64,000 bases of DNA, from the NCBI GenBank assembly GCA_021234535.1, contig CM037848.1, positions 12,629,944 to 12,693,943 on the forward strand, read 5' to 3'. How positions within the stretch are numbered: position 1 is the stretch's first letter; every line of letters begins with the position of its first letter. The stretch is from Stichopus chloronotus. Taxonomy: Eukaryota > Echinodermata > Holothuroidea > Aspidochirotida > Stichopodidae. The notes below the pieces were generated by a model, which saw only the letters and a list, made by a program, of their open reading frames with translations, did not search any database and had not been told where the DNA came from. The position numbers and the translations under genes are program-made. Below, piece after piece: positions 46,095 to 57,620 of the stretch.

Positions 46095-47123
46095 GTATGT
46101 CTGCTTTATTTCATGACAGAATGTAATAATTTGCAGTCGTTTTTCAGAAATTAGTTGCATGGAAAATTAAAAATTCAACAAGTAAAGTCAAATGTAGGTT
46201 CTTTTCTGTGTAGTGTTTCATTTCAGAGCCATTCTAGTAGAATATTGTTGTTAGATGTAATCATAAATTGATGAGAATACAATCCTTCATATCCTATGAT
46301 GAAATATCAACTCATAACAAATTTTCATCAATTCAAATGGTTATTAATTGCCATTGGACCTTTCCACTGTAAAATACAAGTTTGCTTTACTGCTTGCTTT
46401 ATTTGATGATACAAGGATAGTTTTTCTCAATCTGCTGCGGTCCTCTTCCATGCATGGATACAATCTTTCTTATGTTACCATAACTGTCTCTGGACATCAG
46501 TGCTTCATTGTGCAGTCAATTCACCCAGGAGTTGTGAAGAGTTTTGTGAACTGAAGTTGCTGGATTTATTCAATCATTGTTATACCTCTACCTCATATGA
46601 TGAGCAGAGTGGCTGTTTGTGGATTCCACACTTTTGCTCACTACCTTGAAGTCATGTTTGTATGATTCACACCTCCTACATTGTAAATGTTTCTATTGTC
46701 TTTACCTTTATGATGTTGTTGCATTATCAGCATGTGGTCAGCATGTGATGAATTCAATAGCTTCTTTACATGCATGCAAATATTGATTCACTCAAGATCT
46801 TTATTGCATGTTTTGCATTTTATTAAGTATGCATATGCCATTCAGAAAGATATGTCAAATGCATTTTCAATAAGCTATCTCTTCTCTACCACCTCTTACT
46901 TTCTCTCTTGATAAAAACGTGTGTGTACCTTCTGTATGCATTCTAAGCATTACATCAAGACAAAAGCTGCCCACCAGTTGTGTTTTCAGGAATGGTCCTG
47001 CTGCAGACTTGCTTTAAAATTTGCTTGCTTACATTGTGACAGTTTCTGTGCTGGCAAAATAATTAAACAAGAGAATACTATGAACACTTCAAGAGAAGGT
47101 GACAAGTGAATTTGTTTCTACAG
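46095..47123 (+). repeat. Array intron copy 8 (1029 bp)
   Basis: GTATGTCTG...TTTCTACAG. The most diverged and shortest copy so far, with several small deletions around 46700-46760. Related to copies 9 and 10. Confidence 0.8.
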
Positions 47124-49521
47124 GAAAACCTGAAAAACCTCAGTTTCCTCAAGAGGTTGAAGTTACTTTTGAAGTACCTCATGAGAAACCAATTGAAGAA
47201 CAACCAACAGAAGAATATCCAGAAGAACAACCTGATGAGGAAACACCTGAAACACTAGACGATATTCCACAATCAATTGAAGTTGTAATTGAAGAAAAAC
47301 CTGAGACTCCACAAGAGGTTGAAATTACTTTTGAGGTTCCGGAAGAAAAACCAGCTGAAGAAAAACCCACAGAGAAGTATCCAAAACGGCAGCCTGGTGA
47401 AGAAGCACCTGGAAAACCAGAAGATATTCAGGAGAGTGTTGAACTTCTGGTTGATCAAAAATCTGAAGTTCCACAAGAAGTTGAAATAACTTTTGAGGTG
47501 CCAGAAGAAAAGCCAACAGAAGAACAACCGACAGAGAAATATCCAGAAGAACAACCTGATGAAGATGCACCAGAAACATTAGATGTTCCAGAGTCCACTG
47601 AAGATAAGCCTGAGGTTCCACAGGAAGTTGAAATTACTTTTGAGGTTCCAGGTGACAAACCAAGTGAAGAACAACCAACAAAGGAATATCCCAAAGAACA
47701 GCCTACTGAAGAAGCACCTGAAAGATCAGACGATATTCAGGAGAATATTGAAGATGTTAAAGAAAAGCCTGAGGTTCCACAAGAAGTTGAAGTAACTTTT
47801 GAAGTGCCAGAAGAAAAACCAATAGAAGAACAACCGACAGAGAAATATCCAGAAGAACAACCTGATGAAGATGCACCAGAAACATTGGATGTTCCAGAGT
47901 CTACTGAAGAGAAGCCTGAGGTTCCAGAGGAAGTTGAAATTACTTTTGAGGTTCCAGGTGAGAAACCAAGTGAAGAACGACCAACAGAGAGATATCCAGA
48001 TGAACAACCTGTTGAAGAAGCACCAAAAAGACCAGATGTTCCGGAGTCAGTTGAAGAAAAACCTGAGGTTCCAGAGGAAGTTGAAATTACTTTTGAGGTT
48101 CCAGGTGAGAAACCAAGTGAAGAACGATCAACAAAGGAACATCCAGAAGAACAGCCCACTGAAGAAGCACCTGAAAGACCAGACGATATTCAGGAGAGTG
48201 CTGAAGATGTTAAAGAAAAGCCTGAGGTTCCACAGGAGGTTGAAGTAACTTTTGAGGTGCCAGAAGAAAAGCCAATAGCAGAACAACCTACAGAGAAATA
48301 TCCAGAAGAACAACCTGATGAAGATGCACTTGAAACACTTGATGTTCCAGAGTCAACTGAAGAAACCCCTGAGTTTCCACAGGAGGTTGAACTTTCTTTT
48401 GAGGTGCCAGAAGGAAAACCAAGTGAACAACGACCAACAGAGAAATATCCAGATGAACAGCCTGTTGAAGAAGCACCAAAAAGACTAGATGTTCTGGATT
48501 CAGTTGAAGAAAAGCCTGAGCTTCCAGATGAAGTTGAAATTACTTTTGAGGTGCCAGATGAAAAACCAACTGACGAACAACCCACAAAGAAATATCCAGA
48601 AGAACGGCCTGATGAAGAAGCACCTGAAAGACCAAAAGAGGATGAGCAACAAAGCGTCGAAGTCATGATTGAAGAAACACCTGAGGCTCCAAAGCAAGTT
48701 GAACTTACTTTTGAAGTCCCGGAAGAAACTCAACCTGATGAATTCCCAGTTGAGGAAAAACCAAAGGAGCAACAACCTGAGGAAGAGAAACCAGAAGAAA
48801 CACTTAGAGACACTGCTGACATGACAATTGAAAGAAAACCAGAAATGCCTCAAGAAATAGAAATAACATTTCAAGCTCCTGAAGATACAACCATTGAAGA
48901 AACTGTGACTACTACTGTTTCGACCACAACAGTTGAAGAGATTTCAGAGAAGAGAGAAACGACTACTGTTTCAATTGAAAGAGAACCAGAGGAACTCATG
49001 CCAGTTGAATTTGAGATTAAGCCAACTGATAAGAAACCTGATGAGCGTGTTCCTCAGGAAGTATCAGAAAAGAAGCTTTTACCAGAAGAGTCCTATCCTG
49101 ATGTAGAAATTGAGGTTATCATGCCTGAGGAAGATACTAAGGAGAGAACTGAAATTTTTATGGAGAAAGAACCAGAACCTCTGGAACCTTTTGAAATGAC
49201 TGTAGATGTTAAAGAAGAGAGAGAAGAAGAGAGAATATTTATTCAACTAGTGCAAGAATTGACTGATGTTACTGTGGACATTGGAGACACAGCCACTTTT
49301 ACATGTCAAGTAATTGGATTCCCTAGGACCAACTATAACTTGGTTGATAAACGGCAGTCCTTTGAGTGATGAGCGACTCATTTCAGTGTTTGAGCTGGAT
49401 GGCATTTGTACACTTGTGATCACTGAAGTGATTGAGGAAGATGAGACTGTCTATGAGTTGATTGCTACAAATGAATCAGGAACAGTAAGGACTGAAGCAG
49501 AACTTATCATTCCTGAAGGAG
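47124..49521 (+). pseudogene. Titin-like gene, exon 17: array exon with a 1-bp frameshift in its Ig
   Basis: Acceptor TTTCTACAG|GAAAACC, donor GGAG|GTTAGT (the array consensus is GAAG|GTATGT). It is 2398 bp, one over a multiple of three. About twelve internal repeats and the terminal block are in frame. Within the Ig, CCTAGGACCAAC replaces CCTAGGCCAAC (extra base at about 49328), and a TGA ends the frame at 49367. The normal Ig sequence (PTITWLINGSPLSDERLISV) resumes in the other frame and is intact to YELIATNESG and the donor. The inserted A sits where sister exons have either G or A. The exon is broken as written; it is either a real null cassette or a consensus artefact. Confidence 0.85.
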
Positions 49522-50579
49522 GTTAGTCTAGTTAATTTCATGACATGATGTAGTCATTTGAAGTCATATTTCAGAAGCTAGTTGTATGAAAAATTACAAA
49601 TTCAACGTGTTGTGTCAAATTTAGCTTTTTCCTGTGTGGTTCCATTTCAGAGCCATTCAAGTAGAGCATTGATGTTAATTGTACATCACACATTGATTGG
49701 AAAGCATTCCTTCATTTTCTATGATGAAATATCAACTTATAACAAATTTCATCAATTCAAATGGTTATTAATTGCCATTGGACCTTTCCACTGTAAAATG
49801 CAAGTTTGCTTTACTGCTTGCTTTATTTGATGATGCATGGATAATCTTTCTCAATCTGCTGCAATACTTTTCCATGCATGGATGCAATCTTTCTTATGTT
49901 ACCATAACTGTCTCTGGACATCAGTGCTTCATTTTGCAGTCTATTCACCCATGAGTTGTGAAGAGTTTTGTGAACTGAAGCTGCTGGATTTATTCAATCA
50001 TTGTTATACCTCTACCTCATATGATGAGCAGAGTGGCTGTTTGTGGATTTCACACTTTTGCTTACTACCTTAAAGACATGTGTGTATGATTCTCACCTCC
50101 TATATTGTAAATGTTTCTTTTGCTTTCACCTTCATGATGATGTTACATTATCTGGATCGTACCTACATCACCATTCTATCAGAACAATTAACAGCATGTC
50201 GTTTAATGCAATACCTTCTTTACAAGAATGCAAATATTGATTCACTCAAGATCTTTATTGCATGTTTTGCATTTTATTAAGTATGCATATGCCATACAGA
50301 ACATTATGTCAGATGCTTTTTCAATAAACTATTCGTTATCTACCAACTCTTTGCGTCTCTCTTGATAAAAACGTGTGTGTACCTTCTGTATGCATTTTAA
50401 GTACCACACCAAGACAAAAAAGCTGCCCACCAGTTGTGTTTTCAGGAATGACTCTGCCTCAGACTTGCTTTAAAATTTGCTTGCTTACATTGTGGCAGTC
50501 TCTGTGCTGGCAGAATGATTAAACAAGAGACTACTATGAACACTTTCAGAGAAAGTGACTAGTGTATTTGTTTCTACAG
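49522..50579 (+). repeat. Array intron copy 9 (1058 bp)
   Basis: GTTAGTCTA...TTTCTACAG. Altered donor context compared with its siblings. Groups with copy 8 (shared CTCACTCAAGATC and GATAAAAACGTGTGTGT variants). Confidence 0.8.
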
Positions 50580-52961
50580 GAAAACCTGAAAAACCTCAGT
50601 TTCCTCAAGAGGTTGAAGTTACTTTTGAAGTACCTCAAGAGAAACCAATTGAAGAACAACCAACAGAAGAATATCCAGAAGAACAACCTGACGAGGAAAC
50701 ACCTGAAACACAAGAAGATATTCCACAATCAATTGAAGTTGGAATTGAAGAAAAACCTGAGACTCCACAAGAGGTTGAAATTGCTTTTGAGGTTCCAGAA
50801 GAAAAACTGGCTGGGGAAAAACCCACAGAGAAATATCCAAAACGGCAGCCTGGTGAAGAGGCACCTGAAACACCAGAAGATATTCAGGAGATTGTTGAAC
50901 TTCAGGTTGATCAAAAATCTGACGTTCCACAGGAAGTTGAAATAACGTTTGAGGTGCCAGCAGAAAAGCCAAGAGAAGAACAACCAACAGAGAAATATCC
51001 AGAAGAACAACCTGATGAAGATGCACCTGACACAGTAGATGTTCCAGAGTCAACTGAAGAAAAGCCTGAGGTTCCAGAGGTAGCTAAAATTACCTTTAAG
51101 GTTCCAGAAGAAAAACCAAGAGAAGAACAGCCGACAGAGAAATATCCAGAAGAGCAACCGGATGAAGTTGCTCCGGAAACATTAGATGTTCCAGAGTCAA
51201 CTAAAGAAAAGCCTGAGGTTCCACAGGAAGTTGAAATAACTTTTGAGGTGCCAGAAGAAAAACCAACAAAAGAACAGCCAACAGAGAAATATCCAGAAGA
51301 ACAACCTGATGAAGATGCACCTGAAACACTAGATGTTCCAGAGTCAATTGAAGAAAAGCCTAAGGTTCCAGAGGAAACTGAAATTACTTTTGAGGTTCCA
51401 GAAGAAAAACCAACAGAAGAACAGCCGACAGAAAAATATCCAGAAGAGCAACCGGATGAATATGCACCGGAAACATTAGATGTTCCAGAGTCAACTAAAG
51501 AAAAGCCTGAGGTTCCAGAGGAAGTTGAAATAACTTTTGAGGTGCCAGAAGAAAAACCAACAAAAGAACAGCCGACAGAGAAATATCCAGAAGAACAACC
51601 TGATGAAGATGTACTTGAAACAGTAGATGTTCCAGAGTCAACTGAAGAAAAGCCTGAGGTTCCAGAGGAAGTTGAAATTACTTTTGAGGTTCCAGATGAG
51701 AAACCAACGGAAGAACGACTGACAAAGGAATATCCAGAAGAACAGCCCATTGAAGAAGCACCTGAAAGACCAGAAGATATTCAGGAGAGTATTAAAGTTG
51801 TTGAAGAAAAGTCTGAGGTTCCGCAGGAGGTCGAAGTTTCTTTTGAGGTGCCAGAAGAAAAACCAAGTAAAGAACAACCAATAGAGAGATATCCAGATGA
51901 ACAGCCTGCTGAAGAGGCACCAAAAAGACCAGATGTTCCGGAGTCAGTTGAAGAAAAGCCTGAGCTTCCAGAGGAAGTTGAAATTACTTTTGAGGTGCCA
52001 GATGAAAAACCAACTGACGAACAACCCACAAAGAAATATCCAGAAGAACGGCCTGATGAAGAAGCACCTGAAAGACCAAAAGATGATCAGCAAAGCGTTG
52101 AAGTCATGATTGAAGAAACACTTGAGGCTTCAAAGCAAGTTGAAATTACTTTTGAAGTCCCAGAAGAAACTCAACCTGATGAATTCCCAGTTGAGGAAAA
52201 ACCAAAGGAGCAACAACCTGAGGAAGAGAAACCAGAAGAAACACTTAGAGACACTGCTGACATGACAATTGAAAGAAAACCAGAAATGCCTCAAGAAATA
52301 GAAATAACATTTCAAGCTCCTGAAGATACAACCATTGAAGAAACTGTGACTACTACTGTTTCTACCTCAACAGTTGAAGAGATTCCAGAGAAGAGAGAAA
52401 CAACTACTGTTTCAATTGGAAGAGGACCAGAAGAACTCATGCCAGTTGAATTTCAGATTAAGCCAACTGATAAGAAACCTGATGAGCATGTACCTCATGA
52501 AGTATCAGAGAAGGAGCTTTTACCAGAAGAGTCCTATCCTGATGTAGAAATTGAGGTTATCATGCCTGAGGAAGATACTAAGGAGAGAACTGAAATTTTA
52601 ATGGAGAAGGAACCAGAACCTCTGGAGCCTTTTGAAATGACTGTAGATGTTAAAGAAGAGAGAGAAGAAGAGACAATATTTATTGAACTAGTGCAAGAAT
52701 TGACTGATGTTACTGCGAGCATTGGAGACACAGCCACTTTTACATGTCAAGTAATTGGATTCCCTAGGCCAACTATAACTTGGTTGATAAACGGCAGTCC
52801 TTTGAGCGATGAGCGACTCATTTCAGTGTTTGAACTGGATGGCATTTGTACGCTTGTGATCACTGAGGTGATTGAGGAAGATGAAACTGTCTATGAGATG
52901 ATTGCTACAAATGAAGCAGGAACAGTAAGGACTGAAGCAGAACTTATCATTCCTGGAGAAG
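50580..52961 (+). CDS. Titin-like gene, exon 18: long intact array exon
   Basis: 794 codons, phase 1 to phase 1 (TTTCTACAG|GAAAACC; GAAG|GTATGT). About twelve internal repeats, several alternating EEQPTEKYPEEQPDE with DAPETLDVPESTEEKPEVP. Terminal block (TVEEIPEKRETTTVSIGRGP) then Ig at about 698-794 with FTCQVIGFPRPTITWLINGS and YEMIATNEAG, where Met stands at the residue preceding IATN. Longest frame-intact unit of the array. The expansion compared with exons 12-15 lies entirely among internal repeats 3-8. Confidence 0.92.
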
Positions 52962-54028
52962 GTATGTCTGCTTTATTTCATGACATCATGTAATCAAGTG
53001 AAGTCATATTTCAGAACTTAGTTGCTTCGAAAATTACAATTTCAATATGTTGTGTCATATGGAGCTTTGTCTGTATGGTTTCATTTCGGAGCTTTTCAAG
53101 AAGGATATTGTTGTCAAACATATATCATAAATTGATTGGAAAGCAATCCTTCATCTTCTACAGTGAAATATCAACTTATAACAAAATCCATCATTTAGAT
53201 CGTTAATAATTGCCATTGGACGTTTCACTGTATAATGGAAGTTTGCTTTACTGCTTGTTTTATTTGACGATGCTGGGATAATCTTTTCAAATTTTTTGCA
53301 ATCCTTTTCCATGCATGGATACAATCTTTTTTGTGTTACCATAACTGTCTCTGGACATAAGTTCTTCATTGTGCAGTCAATGCACCCACGAGTTGTAAAG
53401 AGTTTTGTGAACTGAAGTTGCTGGATTATCCAAGCATTACGATACCTCTACCTCATGCGATGAGCAGAGTTAGTATTTTTTTTGTTTACTACCTTGACTT
53501 CATGTGTATGACTCTCACCTCCTATATTGTAAGATGTTTCTATTGCCTTCACCTGCATGATGCTATTCCATTATTTGGATCTGACTTACATCACCATTCT
53601 ATGAGAATGATTATCAGCCTGTGGTCAGCATGTGATTAATGCAATAGCTTCTTTACATGCATAGAAATATTGATTTCTTTCAGTTCTTTATTCCCATGTT
53701 TTGCATTTAAGTATGCATATGCCATAGTGAAAAATGTCAGAAGCATTTTCAATAAACTCTCTTTAAACTCTCTCTAAAATCTCTTTGCTACCACCTCTTT
53801 GCTCCTCTCTTTATAAAAATTCTTGTGTGCATTCTGTATGTTTTGTAAATACTACAGCAACAAAAAAAAAGCCTTCCACCAGTTGTATTTTCAAGAATGG
53901 CTCTCCTGCAGACTTGCTTTACAATTTTCTTGTTTATGTTGTTGCAAATTCTTGGCTGGCAGAATGATTAAACAAGAGAATATTATGAGCACTTTAAGAG
54001 AAAGTGACAAGTAATGTTGCTTCTACAG
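52962..54028 (+). repeat. Array intron copy 10 (1067 bp)
   Basis: GTATGTCTG...TTTCTACAG. Diverged, with microsatellite-like changes near 53750-53790 (CTCTCTTTAAACTCTCTC) not present in other copies. Confidence 0.8.
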
Positions 54029-56209
54029 GAAAACCTGAAAAACCTCAGTTTCCTCAAGCGGTTGAAATTACTTTTGAAGTACTTCAAGAGAAACCAACAG
54101 AAGAACAACCGACAGAAGAATATCCAGAAGAACAACCTGATGAGGAAACACCTGAAATACAAGAAGATATTCCGCAATCAATTGAGGTTGTAATTGAAGA
54201 AAAACCTGAGACTCCACAAGAGGTTGAAATTACTTTTGAGGTTCCAGAAGAAAAACCGGCAGAAGAAAAACCCACAGAGAAATATCCAAAACGGGAGCCT
54301 GGTGAAGAAGTACCTGAAAAACCAGAAGATATTCAGGAGAGTGTTGAACTTCAGGTTGATCAAATATTGGACGTTCCACAGGAAGTTGAAATAACTTTTG
54401 AGGTGCCAGAAGAAAAGCCAAGAGAAGAACAACCAACAGAGAAATATCCAGAAGAACAACCTGATGAAGGTGCACCTGAAACACTAGATGTTCTGGAGTC
54501 AACTGAAGAAAAGCCTGAGGTTCCAGAGGAAGTTGAAATATCGTTTGAGGTGCTAGAAGACAAACCAACAGAAGAACAACCGACAGAAAAATATCCAGAA
54601 GAACAACCGGATGAAGATGCTCCGGAAACGTTAGATGTTCCACAGTCATCTAAAGAAAAGCCTAAGGTTCCAGAGGAAGTTGAAATAACTTTTGAGGTTC
54701 CAGATGAGAAACCAACGGAAGAACGACTGACAAAGGAATATCCAGAAGAACAGCCCATTGAAGAAGCACCTGAAAGACCAGACGATATTCAGGAGAGTAT
54801 CGAAGTTGTTGAAGAAAAGCCTGAGGTTCCACAGGAGGTTGAACTTTCTTTTGAGGTGCCAGAAGAAAAACCAAGTGAAGAACGACCAAAAGAGAAATAT
54901 CCAGAAGAGCAACCGGATGAAGTTGCTCCGGAAACATTAGATGTTCCAGAGTCAACTAAAGAAAAGCCTGAGGTTCCAGAGGAAGTTGAAATAACTTTTG
55001 AGGTGCTAGAAGAAAAACCAACAAAAGAACAACCGACAGAGAAATATCCAGAAGAACAACCTGATGAAGGTGCACCTGAAATACTAGATGTTCTGGAGTC
55101 AACTGAAGAAAAGCCTGAGGTTCCAGAGGAAGTTGAAATATCGTTTGAGGTGCTAGAAGAAAAACCAACAAAAGAACAGCCGACAGAGAAATATCCAGAA
55201 GAACAACCTGATGAAGGTGCACCTGAAATACTAGATGTTCTGGAGTCAACTGAAGAAAAGCCTGAGGTTCCAGAGGAAGTTGAAATATCGTTTGAGGTGC
55301 TAGAAGAAAAACCAACAAAAGAACAGCCGACAGAGAAATATCCAGAAGAACAACCTGATGAAGATGCACCTGAAACACTAGATGTTCCAGAGTCAACTGA
55401 AGAAAAGCCTGAGGTTCCAGAGGAAGTTGAAATTACTTTTGAGGTTCCAGATGAGAAACCAACGGAAGAACGACTGACAAAGGAATATCCAGAAGAACAG
55501 CCCATTGAAGAAGCACCTGAAAGACCAGACGATATTCAGGAGAGTATCGAAGTTGTTGAAGAAAAGCCTGAGGTTCCACAGGAGGTTGAACTTTCTTTTG
55601 AGGTGCCAGAAGAAAAACCAAGTGAAGAACGACCTACAGAGAGATATCCAGTTGAAAAGCCTGTTGAAGAGGCACCAAAAAGACCAGATGTTCCAGAGTC
55701 GGTTGAAGAAAAGCCTGAGGTTCTAGAGGAAGTTGAAATTACTTTTGAGGTGCCAGATGAAAAACCAACTGAAGAACAACTGACGGAAAAATATCCAGAA
55801 GAACAGCCCACTGAAGAAGCACCTGAAAGACCAGAAGACATTCAGGAGAGTATTGAAGATGTTAAAGAAAAGCCTGAGGTTCCACAGGAAGGTGAAGTAA
55901 CATTTGAGGTGCCAGAAGAAAAGCTAACAGAAGAACAACTGACAGAGAAATATCCAGATGAACAGCTTTTTGAGGAGGCACCAAAAAGACCAGATGTTCC
56001 AGAGTCAGTTGAAGAAAAGTCTGAGGGTCCAGAGGAAGTTGAAATTACTTTTGAGGTGCCTGAAGACAAACCAACTATAGACAAAGCATCAGAAAAATAT
56101 CCAGAAGATCAACCTGTTGAGGAAGCACCTGACAGTCCAGAAGGTATTCAGGGGAGTATTGAAGCAGGAACAGTAAGGAGTGAAGCAGATCTTATTATAC
56201 CTGTACAAG
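54029..56209 (+). CDS. Titin-like gene, exon 19: last array exon, Ig domain deleted
   Basis: 727 codons, phase 1 to phase 1 (TTTCTACAG|GAAAACC; CAAG|GTAAAC). About fourteen internal repeats, the most in the array. Three consecutive units around 54940-55400 are almost identical (EEKPEVPEEVEISFEVLEEK, then PTKEQPTEKYPEEQPDEGAP). The terminal block and most of the Ig are missing. The last repeat (DSPEGIQGSI) joins directly to EAGTVRSEADLIIPVQG, which is only the F-G turn and G strand of the Ig. The frame is kept. A single internal deletion of roughly 0.7 kb explains this; I place the junction near 56163. Confidence 0.9.
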
Positions 56210-57620
56210 GTAAACAATGTATCCATCATCATCAACTATCCATTGCAATGTTGATATTTGAAAAATAGAATTATTTTCATTCATACCTTTATTCCATTGC
56301 ACAACTTACAAGCATGTACCAGCAAAATGTTCTACATAAAGCATGAACATGGTAGTGATGGAACTGGGTATAACTGATTTTACTACTTTTTATTCCTTGG
56401 GCATTGGTGTAAGGAATTTCACAAATCATACAAGTGAAAAATTTTATTAGGATTTTTTTTAACTGTGTACATAATTAGTGACCCCTGCATGCTCAACAAA
56501 GTTGATTGAAAGTATTTTTCATAATTCTGGTAACTAATTCTGGTAATTTATGCACCTTTCTACATGACAAAAGCTTTATTAACATTTATTACTTCATTTT
56601 ACTACATTTATTGCATCATTTATTACTTGTCTGAAAAAAAAAGTTGTTTTCACTTTTCATTGGTATTGTGCATTATGAACTAGGTGCAATTACCATTTTA
56701 GTCCATTTATCAATACAACTGCCTGCACCATTTTGCGTGGCTTGCTTGGAACTAACACATAGTATGAACCTATGACACTAGGTTTAGATTTTACAGAGGT
56801 CTTTGCAATGATTTATAATATATAGCACTATGCAGCCTGCATTTCTCACATGCTTGAGTGCACACGGCCTGTAGATGGGTTCTGAGAGACCAGAGATCCG
56901 TGCTCTGGTTCGTGACTCATTACTCATGACTTTGTGAGGTTTCTCCTATGAAATGCCTTTGTTAACAAACCTTTATCCTTTGATTGAAGAGGCACCTGTA
57001 TATTTCTTCCTCAAAGTTTTTTGATATCATTTTTCAAGTGTTTCCTTACAAGTATATCCATTGCATGTGTCTCTGGCATCATCTGCTAGGTTTCATTGAT
57101 TATAAAATGGTAGATTAGATGTTTTTGTGTCATTATGGCAGAGGATACACTCAAAACCTTGCTGAACTGTGAACCAAAGGTCTTCCATTACATTTGTCAA
57201 TTCCTGACTCCATAATCTCTACTGTAGAGTGAAGATGCAAAGAAAGACACTGTGTTTTCTTTGTATGATATTCTGATTGGAAAATGTACATGTTTTCTTT
57301 TTTTTACTTTCTGTGTAAATGTAGTGAGAGGTCCAATTTTAAATGGCATAGCAAATAGCATTGTAACTTTTTTTGTTTTTGTAACATAATGTGCCATTAA
57401 TGTGGGCAGTTTATTCTTACCGTTTATATTTTAAAATAGTGATAAAGATCAAGGATGTGCTTTTCCAAACATTTGAATTTTGCTCACCTTTCATCTGTTG
57501 TTTCTTACTGTGCCCTATCACCTCCCTTGCAATCATTATTTCTTGCATTTTTTATGGAATGTAAGACATAGCCTTCTTATTTGATCTACTAATTTTCTCA
57601 TGTAAAAACTGCCCCTACAG
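56210..57620 (+). other. Intron (1411 bp), not an array copy
   Basis: GTAAAC...CCCCTACAG. AT-rich with T tracts, and it does not align by eye with the ten array introns, so the array ends with exon 19. No coding-like sequence. Confidence 0.7.

Larger units (their letters stand above)
24303..56209 (+). repeat. Tandem array of 11 exon+intron units
   Basis: Eleven homologous exons (starts 24303, 26522, 29531, 32543, 35427, 38284, 41165, 44013, 47124, 50580, 54029) alternate with ten homologous introns of 1070, 1070, 1071, 1090, 1081, 1090, 1069, 1029, 1058 and 1067 bp. Apart from the first exon, each begins KPEKPQFPQEVEVTFEVP or a close variant. The first ten end in the same terminal block and Ig. 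Exon and intron were duplicated together, since intron copies align as well as the exons do. Exon length differences come from differing numbers of internal repeats of about 49 residues (roughly 3, 9, 9, 8, 8, 8, 8, 10, 12, 12, 14 from first to last). Confidence 0.93.

Noticed and set aside
50911..51750. Long minus-strand open frames rich in Ser/Gly/Cys opposite the array exons (also 54789-55505, 12382-12921, 26853-27278 and others)
   Set aside because: They mirror the plus-strand repeats, have low-complexity composition, recur opposite every copy, and have no splice or start context of their own. They are shadows of the plus-strand codon pattern.
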